Part shown: one piece after another, positions 8,798-17,983 of the stretch
Layout of the letters: the number at the start of each line of letters is the position of its first letter
How positions within the stretch are numbered: position 1 is the stretch's first letter
Source: G963678445 sp963678445
GTDB lineage: Bacteria > Hydrogenedentota > Hydrogenedentia > Hydrogenedentales > G963678445
Assembly (NCBI GenBank): GCA_963678445.1
Contig: OY782877.1
Location: forward strand, 4,216,001-4,280,000
Length of the DNA: 64,000 nt
Reading direction: 5' to 3'
Position numbers and translations under genes: made by a program
Notes under the pieces: model-generated
Database searches by the model: none
What the model saw: the letters and a program-made list of their open reading frames with translations, nothing else
Told to the model about the DNA's origin: nothing

Positions 8798-9813
8798 TCA
8801 AATTTGAAGTGCAGCGTTTTTGATGTGTTCGAGCATTTGCGTTGGTGTTCGATATCCTGGTTTTGCTCTGGGTCTATTGTTGAGTTTTTGGAGTATCTGG
8901 TGCAAGTATTCTTCGGAGATTTGCGTAAAGTCGACCCCTTTGGCACCTTTAGTCTGAAAAGGTGTCATATCAAATAAGATTTTGTTGTGCTCAGCAACGG
9001 CAAGGACCATATCTCTTGGCTGTGGCCCTGGCCACTTTGGGCAGGTATTGGCGTAGGAGCCCGTTGAGGTTTTCGTTGATGGCGCGGTCGTTGGATTTGT
9101 AGGGGCGGGCAAAGTAGATGTCCATTCCTAATGCATCGTCTAGTTGCTGGTGGGCCGCGAATTCTTTGCCGTTGTCTACGGTGAGGGTATGGCGGATGTC
9201 TTGGGGCACTTCTTCGAAGGCCTTTTGGGTGGCTTCGTTAAGCGACGCGGCGCGTTTGTCGTGCATGAAGCTGGCGGTGGCGTACAGGGTCTTGTGTTCG
9301 ATGAAGGTGGCGATGGGGCGTTTGTGGTTGCGCCCTATGACGGTGTCGCCCACCCGCTCTTGGCTATCGACGATGGCAGGGCGTTCTTTGATGGGAAGGC
9401 GGTTGGGGATTGTTCCTCGGTTGCCTTTGCCGATGCTGTGTGGCCGTCTTTTTTGTGCCCTTGGCGCAGTCCTTTGTAGAGTTCGCAGCCCTTTTTTTTG
9501 TAGGCGTAGACGTATTGATAAAGGCTTTCGTGGGAGATGCGCATGCGGGTGTCGTCGGGATAGTCCAGCACGAGCAGCTTGGAAATGGTCTTGGGCGAGC
9601 ATTGCTCTTTGAGCTGTTTTTCCACGTAGTCGCACAGGGGGGCATGGTCCATCTTTTTTTGGCGCGGCGATTTTTGTCATTTGAGGTAGCGTGCCTGTGC
9701 ATGCAGCGCCCGATAGCGTCCATCGGGGCGGCGATTTTACGCTGAAAGGATCCCCGTTCCAGGTCCGACTGGATTTCACACCGGTCAAAATAGGTAAGAT
9801 GTACGTAGGGCAT
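8798..9813 (-). pseudogene. IS30-family transposase, frameshifted and interrupted
   Basis: The start at 9813 gives the IS30 N-terminus MPYVHLTYFDRCEIQSDLER with its helix-turn-helix. The frame then shifts near 9650-9690 to continue as SPKTISKLLVLDYPDD and ISHESLYQYVYAYKKKGCEL, and shifts again near 9425 into the DDE core (RPAIVDSQERVGDTVIG, TVDNGKEFAAHQ, NDRAINENLNGLLRQYLPK). A family-1 repeat is inserted there. After it, the C-terminus resumes in another frame (GVDFTQISEEYLHQILQKL, NNRPRAKPGYRTP). At least three lesions are present, so no functional transposase is made. Confidence 0.88.
8944..9035 (+). mobile_element. Family-1 repeat inserted inside the transposase gene
   Basis: A 92-bp family-1 copy is flanked by TTTGG at 8939-8943 and 9036-9040. 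Deleting 97 bp (the element plus one TTTGG) joins CTGCCCAAA to GGGGTCGAC on the minus strand and restores the in-frame IS30 sequence LPKGVDF. This directly shows that the sequence inserted into a pre-existing gene. It encodes no protein, so it behaved as a MITE-like non-autonomous element with a probable 5-bp target duplication. Confidence 0.85.
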
Positions 9814-9853
9814 CGCTGTTTCCCTTTCGGTTTGCATTGGCTTTAGCAACCTA

Positions 9854-9957
9854 AAGTGGTCCAGCGACCACATGCGATAGATATGGTCCTTACCGTCCCT
9901 GACTGCAGCAGAAATCTCGTTTTTTTAGGACCGCTTTTGGAATGTCAGCCACTAAGC
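9854..9957 (-). repeat. Family-1 dispersed repeat copy within the IS30 remnant
   Basis: Begins CTAAAGTGGTCCAGCGACCA and ends with ATGTCAGCCACTAA. The central ATATGGTCCTTACCGTCCCT is the reverse complement of the family core. It lies between the transposase start and the right terminal inverted repeat, so it is a second insertion into the same IS. Confidence 0.8.
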
Positions 9958-10157
9958 ATATCGAAAACCAACGGCGATGCTCTTCTTTTTTATTCCGAAC
10001 TCACCTGCAAGAAAGGAGATGAGTCCGCCCTTTATCCATACAGAGCGATGTGTTGCACTTCAAATTTAATGCTTTTCAACCGGGAAAAATTATATAAATA
10101 TTAACATATTAAAAAACTTTTTTTAGACGCTCTGAGAACCATGGAAACGAGGGGGAT

Positions 10158-10187
10158 AGCAACCTTTGAAGTGCCAGTTACTAAGAA
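10158..10187 (-). repeat. Family-1 repeat end fragment
   Basis: TTTGAAGTGCCAGTTACTAAG matches only the terminal part of the family-1 repeat (compare the end of the copy at 16528-16645). It is a remnant just upstream of the gntR promoter. Confidence 0.45.
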
Positions 10188-10195
10188 TTTTAAAC

Positions 10196-10232
10196 TTGAC
10201 AAGATTCGTAGATAGTATTAAGGTATTAATAC
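10196..10232 (+). promoter_or_regulatory. Promoter and dyad operator of the gntR-ABC operon
   Basis: The -35 TTGACA (10196-10201) is followed after 17 bp by a weak -10, TAAGGT (10219-10224). A perfect inverted repeat GTATTAA-GGTA-TTAATAC (10215-10232) overlaps the -10. The gene starting 22 bp downstream encodes a GntR/YtrA repressor. YtrA-type regulators usually bind such dyads in their own promoters, so this is a likely autoregulatory operator (inference). Confidence 0.65.
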
Positions 10233-10254
10233 AGTCAACCTTTGGAGAGAGTGT

Positions 10255-10644
10255 ATGCAGATCCATGTTTCTGTACATGAGGGCAAGCCAATTTATCGGC
10301 AGATCGTGGAACAGGTGAAGTATATCCTGGCGGCGGGTCGCTTGAAGCCGGGGGATGAGTTGCCGGGGGTAAGGGTCTTGGCGCAGCAGTTGTTGATCAA
10401 TCCCAATACGGTGCAGCGGGCGTATCGGGAGCTGGAGAATGAGGGGTTGATTTATAAACGTCAAGGGGCGGGCACGTTTGTTTCGGATGGGGGATCGCCG
10501 TTGGCGCGACGGGAACAGCGGCGCATCCTAATACAGCGGGCAGATGCGCTTGTAACAGAGGCGGTGCAGATGAATTTTTCACTTTCGGATGTGGTACGCA
10601 TCGTTGAGGAACGCTTTGAACGGTTGCAACAGGAGGAATCTTGA
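10255..10644 (+). CDS. GntR-family transcriptional regulator, YtrA subfamily
   Basis: 129 residues. The N-terminal winged helix-turn-helix is typical of GntR: PIYRQIVEQVKYILAAGRLK, LPGVRVLAQQLLINPNTVQR and the wing ELENEGLIYKRQGAGTFV. A short helical C-terminal tail of about 50 residues (ADALVTEAVQMNFSLSDVVR) replaces a large effector domain, which is the mark of the YtrA subfamily. GGAGAG upstream supports the ATG. The gene is followed one base later by an ABC ATPase gene, the usual YtrA arrangement in which the regulator represses an ABC exporter operon, often induced by envelope stress or antibiotics (family knowledge). A dyad operator lies in its promoter. Confidence 0.92.
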   Translation: MQIHVSVHEGKPIYRQIVEQVKYILAAGRLKPGDELPGVRVLAQQLLINPNTVQRAYRELENEGLIYKRQGAGTFVSDGGSPLARREQRRILIQRADALVTEAVQMNFSLSDVVRIVEERFERLQQEES

Positions 10645-10645
10645 G

Positions 10646-11560
10646 ATGAAAAACAAGGAAGAGAATCAGGATATTGTGGTGGAAGTGCAAGATCTGCATC
10701 GGCGGTTCCGACGCAAGCAGGCGTTGAGAGGGGTGAGCCTCCAGGTGAAACCGGGCACGGTCTTCGGCCTGGTGGGCAGTAATGGTGCAGGGAAAACAAC
10801 GTTGATCAAGCATATCCTGGGCACGTTTAAGGCACAGCAGGGTTCGGTGCGGGTCTTTGGGAGGAATCCTGTGCAAGACCCTGTGGGCGTATTGTCGCGC
10901 ATCGGCTATCTGTCGGAGGATCGCGACATTCCCGGATGGATGAGAGTGGGGGAGTTGATGCGGTATACCCAGGCCTTCTATCCCGGATGGAATGAGGCGT
11001 ATGCGGAATCGTTGCGGACCCATTTCAACCTGCCGCTCGATGCGAAGATAAAGCAGTTGTCGCGGGGCGAAAAGGCCAAGGCGGGCTTGTTGGCCGCATT
11101 GGCGTACCGTCCTGAATTGCTGTTGCTGGACGAGCCCTCGTCGGGACTCGATGTCTCCTCGCGACGGGATATCCTGGGGGCGATTGTGCGTACCGTGGCC
11201 GATGAGGGACGCACAGTGGTCTTTTCTTCGCATCTGCTCGACGAAGTGGAGCGGGTGGCGGATTACGTTTACATGGTGCATGAGGGACGGATGGTGCTGG
11301 AGGGACCTCTGGAAGAGGTGCGGACGCGGTATCGTCGGCTTACCGTGCATTTTGATGAACCCGTCGCAGCGACTACCTTTCCCGAAGAAGTGATCCACAC
11401 CGAAGGCGGAGAGCGGGAATGGACACTGCTGCTGGAAAATTCAAAAGCGAACACAGAAAGCAATTTCGGTGGACACATCGTCGAAGAATCCACGCCGAAC
11501 CTAGAACAGCTTTTCCTGGCGCTGACTAGACCGCGCGATCCCTGGGAAATTGCGGTATGA
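10646..11560 (+). CDS. ABC transporter ATP-binding protein
   Basis: 304 residues. Walker A GSNGAGKTT (about residue 45), Q-loop region, signature LSRGEKAKAGLLAAL (about residue 137), Walker B LLLLDEPSSGLD and the H-loop SSHLLDE are all present, so the ATPase should be active. The C-terminal extension of about 80 residues after the ATPase core is common in CcmA/YtrB-type subunits. The ATG at 10646 follows AGGAGG and starts one base after the gntR stop, showing translational coupling. The partner permease is presumably the large gene at 11769. The ATPase would drive export or sensing by that membrane subunit. Confidence 0.93.
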   Translation: MKNKEENQDIVVEVQDLHRRFRRKQALRGVSLQVKPGTVFGLVGSNGAGKTTLIKHILGTFKAQQGSVRVFGRNPVQDPVGVLSRIGYLSEDRDIPGWMRVGELMRYTQAFYPGWNEAYAESLRTHFNLPLDAKIKQLSRGEKAKAGLLAALAYRPELLLLDEPSSGLDVSSRRDILGAIVRTVADEGRTVVFSSHLLDEVERVADYVYMVHEGRMVLEGPLEEVRTRYRRLTVHFDEPVAATTFPEEVIHTEGGEREWTLLLENSKANTESNFGGHIVEESTPNLEQLFLALTRPRDPWEIAV

Positions 11561-11632
11561 GAGGTCCTTTTACTCCCCTCGTTCTCACAGTCCGCTGTGG
11601 CAACGGAGAGGAAGAGAAAAATTGTTCCGCTT

Positions 11633-11753
11633 TAGTGACTGAAATCTGAAAAACGGTCATAAAAAACGAAATTTTTGCACTGGTCAGGGACGGTAAGGAC
11701 CATATGTATCGCCGGTGGCGCTGGCCACTTGGCTGTGGTCCCTAGACCACTTC
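11633..11753 (+). repeat. Family-1 dispersed repeat, complete reference copy
   Basis: Runs from TTAGTGACTGAAATCTGAAA through the core GGTCAGGGACGGTAAGGACC to two end hairpins: GTGGC-GCTG-GCCAC and GTGGTC-CCTA-GACCAC. It occupies the gap between the ABC ATPase and the permease, and its right end abuts the AAAGGAGG ribosome-binding site of the permease. Readthrough transcription would place the hairpins in the mRNA leader. Confidence 0.88.
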
Positions 11754-11768
11754 AAAGGAGGCAGCAGT

Positions 11769-14722
11769 ATGAAAAGCCCTTTTCGCGCGTTATTGTGGGA
11801 ACAAAGCCGGGTGGCGGGTGTGCTGTGCCTGTGGATCATCGGGCTTGGATTCCTGCTGATGTTGTGCTTACTCCTGCAGGACAGCCTTTTCCCTTATGAT
11901 ATGGACGGCTTTAATGTTTTTTTGTATTCACGTTGCTGCTTGTCTACAGCCTGTGTCTGGTGTATCGTCGGGATGCCAATGGGCATTTAACAGGCGGTTT
12001 TGAAAAAAGGCTCACGCGGTTGCCGTTGCGCACGTCGTTGCTGGTATTGACGCCGCTTTATATCCGGCTCTTTTTCTTTTTCATAACAGCCTGCGCACTG
12101 CTTTTGTTCAATGCGTTCTTGTTCAAACAAAATGTCCCGCATACCCATTTGATTGGATTGCTTGAGATTTATCTTGTGTTGCAAATGCTGGATTGGACCC
12201 GGCATACGATTCGCGGTCTTTCCTGGATTCCCTTGCTCCTCTTTTTTACGGTTATCCTGGCCGTGGTCATAGGCAGGTTGCCAAAAGACATCACGGTTCT
12301 CGCAGGCAATTTTGTCACTGAAATGGTGTCCCCCTGGGCTTTTTTCGTGGTATTCCTGACGTGCACCCTATTGTCCTGGTTGGGCGTGCATAGCCTGCGA
12401 CGCGACACTTGCTATGGCGTTGCCGGTCCCCTGGCGCTGATGCAACACATTCGTGAAATGGGGAAAGCACGCACCCAAGCCTTTTCCTCGCCTGTCGAAG
12501 CATTGCTCTGGTATGAGTGGGAACGCCATGGCTGGAAACTGTCGATACGCACGGTCGTTGTCTGCGCATTGCTTTATCTGCTCTACTTTGCTTTCGTCTT
12601 TTCGCCAGACAAAGTTCCGGCCAAAATACCACTAAACACCTTCGTATGCGGCGCTCCGCTCATTGCCCTTTTATTGGTTGTCCCCTTTACAGGATGGCTT
12701 GCTTCCGGGTTCCGCTTTGTCCTGAAACGCCCCCAATCCCAATTGCCTGCAATGCGCCCTGTCACCCCGCTCGACCATACCTGGGCAACATGGCTAACCT
12801 CCCTGAAATCACTCCTTTTAGCCACCGCCATAGCGGGTTGCCTGTCCATGATAGGCGCTGTCGCCTTTGCCTCGTCCGACATTCGCCTGTTGTGGGCAAC
12901 GTTGCAAGAAGGAGAAAGCAACTTCCTCGAAATCATCATGATGTATATCGCGCCACTGCTTCTCACCTTGTTGGCGGCATGGGTGCTGTACTTCAAAGAA
13001 ACCACGCTCATCCCCCTGATTCCTGTGGTGCTTGCCCTGCTCTATTGCGCCATAGGCAACATCTATCCCGACATAACCGACAATCCCGTTTCCCTTTCTG
13101 TAAGGTATTACATCCGACATGAAATGAAGATACTGACCTTCCTGGCGGTGTTTTTTCTGAGTGTGTTTTTATCCTACATAGCTCTGGCCCGCTATCGCCG
13201 ACAGGTCTCTTGGCGTTGGGCTATTTGCCTGCTCCTGCTGTGGGCGATGCTTAGTCAGCAGGTGCTTTCGATAAGCACGGATCTACATCTATGGCCCATC
13301 TTGTCCATGGTCGTCGTAGGCTGTGTGGGACTGATTTTCATTCCCTTCTTTGCCCCCTTCCTGCATGCGTCCACAACAGTCCCGCATGAAGCCATGAAAC
13401 AGATGTGGCGTAAAGAATTGAGACGCCCCTGGTGTCTGTTTAGCATCGCCACACTTACGATTTGTTTCGGGATTTTCTTTTTCGTGTTGTCGCAAACCGC
13501 GACCGCCCGTCAAAAACTGAAGGATGAAGGCTATCCGCTTAGCTTTTCGGAACTGAATGCATTTTACAAGGCCGTCCCCGAAGAAGAGAACGCCGCCTTG
13601 CACTACCTGAAAGCCTACGAAAAGATGGTGCAGGCGGATGATGAATTATACGAAGCCCTCCCTATCATCGGCGAAGCCAAGGAGCCTGAATCCAGGGAAA
13701 ACTTTCCCGAGCATATGCGCCTCGCTATCCAACAGCACTTGGAGGAAAATAAGGAAACGCTGGCTCTTCTCCGAGAGGCAAGTACTTATCCAAAATCCCG
13801 ATACCCCTATAACTACGGGAATCACATGTATAACTTTGCCTATCATTACGCCAAGACACGTGCTCTTGCCCGATTGCTGGCGCTGGAAGCATTGTGGTGG
13901 AGTTTTCTTGAACAGCCTCAAGAGAGCATCGCGAGTTTCGAAAGACAATACCATCTGGCGCACTCATTCGATACAGACCCGACTTTAATTGCCCAACTGC
14001 AAAAAATCACTCTCCTAAAATTCCTTAACGAAGGCATACGACACATGCTTTGTTATAATGTCCTCTCGGAATCTACCTTAACCACACTACAGCAGCTTAT
14101 CGCCCTTCCAAAAGATCCGCCCCGCTACTTGTCGCCTACATTAAAAGGAGAACTTGCCTTCATTGCTGGGTACTATCGCCTTATTATTAATGAATTGAAA
14201 CCCAAAACAGGGCTTTCCCTGTTTATACTCTACCGTTTTTCGGGTATGGAACGATTTCATCAAACCTTGATGACCCAGTACGCCAGAAATCTGATTGACC
14301 GTAGCCAGGAATCTGTTGACGCCATACGGAGCTTCAAAGAAGAAGACGCCTATTATAGAAACTCTTTTTCGTATTATCTTGAATTGATGCAAGCTCTTTC
14401 CCTTATTAATTTTGATTATGCTGCGCGTGCCATGACCGAGCAGAACCTGGTGCAGACAGCGCTGGCAATTGAGCGTTTTGAGCGGGCGCAGGGACGGCTG
14501 CCAGAGCAGTTGAGAGAATTAGTTCCGGAATATCTGAAGGTCATTCCCTGGGATTATTTGGGCGATGCGCCGCTTCGCTATCGCCAGACCCCAAAGGGCT
14601 ATATGCTCTATGGCGTTGAAAGAGATGGTGTGGATAATGGCGGACTCGAGTGTCCAAATGAACAAGGGGAACGAGATCAGGTGTTTCGGATGGAGCGGAC
14701 GGCGGTTACAGTAGCGGAGTGA
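11769..14722 (+). CDS. Large ABC-2-like permease with C-terminal soluble domain (frameshift in a T7 run)
   Basis: The reading starts at the ATG at 11769 after AAAGGAGG: MKSPFRALLWEQSRVAGVLC and on through DSLFPYDMDGFNV. At the T7 run 11917-11923 the frame is lost. One more T would join it to the long frame that continues as VFTLLLVYSLCLVYRRDANG down to 14722, giving about 984 residues. The N-terminal 520 residues or so contain about a dozen hydrophobic segments and resemble ABC-2-type permeases. The remainder is soluble and ends in a block (LAIERFERAQGRLPEQLREL, VPEYLKVIPWDY) common in large proteins of Planctomycetes, Verrucomicrobia and relatives. It is the likely membrane partner of the ABC ATPase upstream. 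The frameshift may be a sequencing error, slippage or true decay. The stop overlaps the convergent gene by 17 bp. Confidence 0.75.
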
Positions 14723-16439
14723 CGACTTTGCCGAACATGCTGTAGAGGCGGGTGATGATTTCGTCGGGGGTGAGGCCTTCTGCGCCGGGGAAACTACCAA
14801 TATCCTTGTAGTTCGTATAGAAGTCGGGGTGGCCCGGCGGAACGGCTTCGGCTTCGGGAAGCAGTTCAAAGCTACTGGTGTTCTGAAGGGGCCATATCTC
14901 GATGGGGGAAAGGCCGGAAATGCCGGTGAGCAAACGGTTCACGTCGGCCAACGGGATTTGTTTGCGGGCAATGATCCAACTGTTGTCGGGATGGATATCG
15001 CGCAGAATATCTTCCTGAATTGCTTGGGCAATACGGGAATCTTCAATAAGAAAGCCGTCTTCACTGTTGATGTACTGCGAACGGGGATCAAGGTTGTAGG
15101 TGCCGACAAAGGCGATGCGTTCATCTAAAACAAAGGTTTTAGCATGAATGCTCATGAAAGGGCTGCGACGCAAGCCTTCGTCCTTGGCGCGTTGAACGAG
15201 TTCCTCGTAATTGGGCAGGTGATAGCTCTGGTCCGCGGGGTGGGGCTTGTATTCGTAGACTTCAAGGCCGAGTCCGTCGATGATTTTGGAGCGCAGACGA
15301 AAGTTGGCGGAATAGGTTTCAATATGATCAGCCGCGCCAAAGCTGTTGGTAGAAATACGGATACGCATATCCGGATGCAGCTTAAGCAGTTTACGGAAAA
15401 GACTACGCGTTTGCATATTGACGATGACGTAGGGGCTTTGAATAAACATTGTGTCTTTGGCGCGACGCAGGGTGGCGCGGATCTCTTTGCTGACACGTCC
15501 TCCGCCCCAGGGATTGAGATAGAAGAAAGCGGTTTTCACGCCGGGTTTGTCGGACAGAAAGCGGACCTTTTCCGCACACAGCAGTGGCTTGTAAAATTTG
15601 GCCTTCAGTAATTCTGGGGTATTCAGATCTTCTTCAAGCTGCTCCCAGAAGGAGAGGGGGGCGTTATCCTCGCGCGGTAGTTTCAACGGTTCTTCTTCGT
15701 TTTTTTTGATGTAACGGCGCACATCCCGTAGTTTACCCAAGTCGACGGCCTTGCGAAATTTCCAGTACTCTTCAAAGGAGGTTGCCATGTCTTGCACCAC
15801 AGGACCAATCACCCAGGCATCGCGGTCTTTAAAGTTAAATGTGGTGGCGTAGTTGTAATAATGGTTGTCGAAATTACGTCCACCGGTTAACCCGATAACA
15901 CCGTCGAAAATCATGGTTTTATTATGCATGCGCTGGTGGGTGCCCGTGGGAAGCAATACATCGATCAGGCGTTGCAGTGCATTTGCTCTTAGTTGGCGGG
16001 CGGCGGGTCGGTAGGATTTGATCTGAATGTTGGGACTGGCGCTGTAGTGCATGGCCAATAGCTGGGGATTCTTGGCGGAACTGATGTAATCGGCGATCAC
16101 ACGTACTTTGACGCCACGCAGAGCAGCCTTTTCAAGTTCATGACGAAAAAAATTGCCGCATTCATCATCGGCCCAGATAAAGGTTTGAATGTCGATGCTT
16201 TTTTTTGCATTGCGAATCAGATAAACACGCAACAGGAGCGCTTCGTAACCGTGATTGAGGATACCAACATAATTACCATGTTCACGGGGAGCCTGATCTG
16301 CTATGCGTTTCTGAGTCTGGCATACGTAATCGTGAAAGGGGGCTCCGTCATATAACAACGCTGCTTCCGAAGCAACAGCGGGGAGGGGTAGTACCAGCGC
16401 CCTAACCAGGCAGATAGCCAGCAGGGTCAGAAAGCGCAT
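14706..16439 (-). CDS. Phospholipase D-like / cardiolipin synthase-like protein, exported
   Basis: Two HKD active-site motifs are present: HNKTMIFDGVIGLTGGRNFD and HAKTFVLDERIAFVGTYNLD. This is the two-domain PLD fold of about 577 residues related to the ClsC/YmdC group. The family transfers or hydrolyses phosphatidyl groups, for example in cardiolipin synthesis. An N-terminal hydrophobic stretch (MRFLTLLAICLVRALVLPLP, then AVASEAALL) looks like a signal peptide, so it probably acts in the periplasm or membrane. I chose the ATG at 16439 because it starts that signal; in-frame ATGs at 16469 and 16487 would add an unlikely polar leader. Its 3' end overlaps the permease stop on the other strand. 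Confidence 0.85.
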   Translation of the reverse strand: MRFLTLLAICLVRALVLPLPAVASEAALLYDGAPFHDYVCQTQKRIADQAPREHGNYVGILNHGYEALLLRVYLIRNAKKSIDIQTFIWADDECGNFFRHELEKAALRGVKVRVIADYISSAKNPQLLAMHYSASPNIQIKSYRPAARQLRANALQRLIDVLLPTGTHQRMHNKTMIFDGVIGLTGGRNFDNHYYNYATTFNFKDRDAWVIGPVVQDMATSFEEYWKFRKAVDLGKLRDVRRYIKKNEEEPLKLPREDNAPLSFWEQLEEDLNTPELLKAKFYKPLLCAEKVRFLSDKPGVKTAFFYLNPWGGGRVSKEIRATLRRAKDTMFIQSPYVIVNMQTRSLFRKLLKLHPDMRIRISTNSFGAADHIETYSANFRLRSKIIDGLGLEVYEYKPHPADQSYHLPNYEELVQRAKDEGLRRSPFMSIHAKTFVLDERIAFVGTYNLDPRSQYINSEDGFLIEDSRIAQAIQEDILRDIHPDNSWIIARKQIPLADVNRLLTGISGLSPIEIWPLQNTSSFELLPEAEAVPPGHPDFYTNYKDIGSFPGAEGLTPDEIITRLYSMFGKVVTPLL

Positions 16440-16527
16440 GTGTTCTACTTGTACGGTACGTTCCAGCATCACAATCCCAACCCGCATAACGCTTTATCAG
16501 CGCCTTAAAAGTCAAAAAATACACCAA

Positions 16528-16645
16528 AGCGGTCCAGTGACCACAAGGTTGGGCAAGGCCACAAACAGGAGATATGCTCCTTGCCATCCCTGACCAGATC
16601 AAAACTTCGTTTTTATGATAGTTTTTGAAGTGTCAGTCACTAAAA
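16528..16645 (-). repeat. Family-1 dispersed repeat copy, first of a tandem pair
   Basis: Starts AAAGCGGTCCAGTGACCACA, has the core CTCCTTGCCATCCCTGACCA and ends TGTCAGTCACTAAAAC. It shares orientation with the copy at 16736-16865, and together they fill most of the 500-bp gap between the PLD gene start and the gene at 16940. Apart from a ribosome-binding site at the end, I see nothing else in that gap. Confidence 0.85.
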
Positions 16646-16735
16646 CAAGAAGGCGTTTCGTCTGAAAAGCGCAGAAGCTACCCGTTACCGTGGGGGCGCT
16701 AACAATTTTACAACCTACTTGCAGAATGCGCATAT

Positions 16736-16865
16736 TCTACCTAAAGTGATCTAATGACCACAAGCAAGTGGCCAGCGCCACAAGCAAAAAGTATGGTTCC
16801 TGGCATCCCTGACCAGATCAAAAACTTTGTTTTTTATAACAACTTCTCAGGCATTAGTAACCAAA
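16736..16865 (-). repeat. Family-1 dispersed repeat copy, second of a tandem pair
   Basis: Starts CTAAAGTGATCTAATGACCA, contains GTGGCCAGCGCCAC, has the core TTCCTGGCATCCCTGACCAG and ends GCATTAGTAACCAAAA. It is head-to-tail with the preceding copy but clearly diverged, so it is not a recent tandem duplication. Confidence 0.82.
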
Positions 16866-16939
16866 ATACTCCAGAGGCCACTGGTCTTGGTTGTGTTAGC
16901 TGTGCTAGACTACGGACACCTATTTTTTGAAAGGAAGCT

Positions 16940-17983
16940 ATGGGTACCTCGTCGAGTCGGATTATATGGACGTGTGCGATAGGGGGGTGTCTGCTACTGC
17001 TGAGTCTTTTGGCGGTGTTTAATCAGGTGAAGGCACGTGGATTGGGCTGGCAGGAGGTGCATTATCGGGCACATCTGGAGCGTGTTTTTCACGGCACGGA
17101 AACAACGCCTGCGCAGTACCGGCTTTTAAGTGACGACCTGACGGTGTTGTTCTATCGTGGCTTTATTGCTTTGGGAATTCCACGGCCTGTAGGCGTTGCT
17201 TTTGTCCTCATTCGTCTGTTTCAAAACCTGGCCATTTTTACGATGGCATTATTGTATTACCGCCGCTTGGGCATTTCCTGGTATTTAGGTTTGTTGGGGG
17301 TGGTGGTATTGACTTGGTCGATGACGTTGAGTAATCACCAGAGTACTTTGGCGGTGAACACGTATACGGAGATTCTGCTGTATCTGCTGGCCGGTTGGGC
17401 GTTAGCGGGATATCAGTTTTCATGGATATTGCCGATTACATTACTGGCGGCGTTGAATCGTGAGACGAGTGTGTTTATTCCGATTATGTCGGCGGGTGCG
17501 TATTGGAGCCGTAGACCGGGGGAAAGTATTCGGGATAAAGAAAATCCACGCAGGTTACATCCGTTGGCAGTGGCGCTGTCCTCCTTTTTTATCTATTTAG
17601 GGCTGTTTTTTGCCATCCGGGAGTACTTTGGACCGCGGGAGTGGAGTGTGGACAGTTCGCCGATTTACCATACGTGGCTACTTTTTACCAAGAACGTGAG
17701 TAGTGGTAGTACATGGATGCATATGGTGGGTACGTTGGGCTTGGTGCCTTTATTGGCTTTGGCGACGCTGCCTTATTGGAGAAAGCCATTATCTGCCTTT
17801 TTCTGGATGTTGGTTCCGACGTGGTTTCTGGTACATTTGCTGTTGAGTAATCTAAGCGAAACTCGGGTTTTGTTGGTTCCTCAGGCATTGGTGTTCATCC
17901 CCGGCATGTTGTGCGGGGTGCAGTATTGGATGCTGCGGACGGTGTCGGAGAAGCAGGGAGGCGAGCTGTATAGCCATGGTTGA
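16940..17983 (+). CDS. Polytopic membrane protein, paralogue of next gene
   Basis: 347 residues with about eight to nine hydrophobic segments. No named family is certain. Conserved features shared with the next gene are QYRL near residue 60, RPVGVAFVLIRxxQNL near 82, YYR(R/K)LG, NTYT(E/D), a (L/F)NRETS motif in a loop near 175, and a C-terminal LVPQxLxFIPG. An NRET-type loop in a multi-pass protein with a TPxQYR segment also occurs in predicted glycan-related integral membrane proteins, but the function is not established. AAGGAAGC upstream supports the ATG. The stop overlaps the next start by eight bases (ATGGTTGA), so the pair is translationally coupled. Confidence 0.8.
   Translation: MGTSSSRIIWTCAIGGCLLLLSLLAVFNQVKARGLGWQEVHYRAHLERVFHGTETTPAQYRLLSDDLTVLFYRGFIALGIPRPVGVAFVLIRLFQNLAIFTMALLYYRRLGISWYLGLLGVVVLTWSMTLSNHQSTLAVNTYTEILLYLLAGWALAGYQFSWILPITLLAALNRETSVFIPIMSAGAYWSRRPGESIRDKENPRRLHPLAVALSSFFIYLGLFFAIREYFGPREWSVDSSPIYHTWLLFTKNVSSGSTWMHMVGTLGLVPLLALATLPYWRKPLSAFFWMLVPTWFLVHLLLSNLSETRVLLVPQALVFIPGMLCGVQYWMLRTVSEKQGGELYSHG

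Larger units (their letters stand above)
8798..10069 (-). mobile_element. Decayed IS30-type insertion sequence
   Basis: The ends carry a perfect 14-bp inverted repeat: AAATTTGAAGTGCA at 8800-8813 and its complement at 10054-10067. Between them lies an IS30-family transposase gene on the minus strand, broken by frameshifts, plus two family-1 repeat copies (8944-9035 and 9854-9957). Without those copies the element would be about 1.07 kb, typical for IS30. The exact outer ends and target duplication are not certain. The flanking bases immediately outside do not show an obvious short duplication. Confidence 0.8.

Noticed and set aside
10141..10180. Sigma-54-like TGGCAC/TTGC on the minus strand
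   Set aside because: Spacing between the two blocks is eight bases where the consensus needs five, and no gene starts at the right place.
10397..11398. 333-codon open frame antisense to gntR and the ABC ATPase
   Set aside because: His/Pro/Arg-rich translation with no family features; both genes on the plus strand have complete motifs.
12517..13122. 201-codon frame within the permease gene
   Set aside because: Overlaps the hydrophobic permease reading frame; the translation is a Pro/His/Arg-rich shadow.
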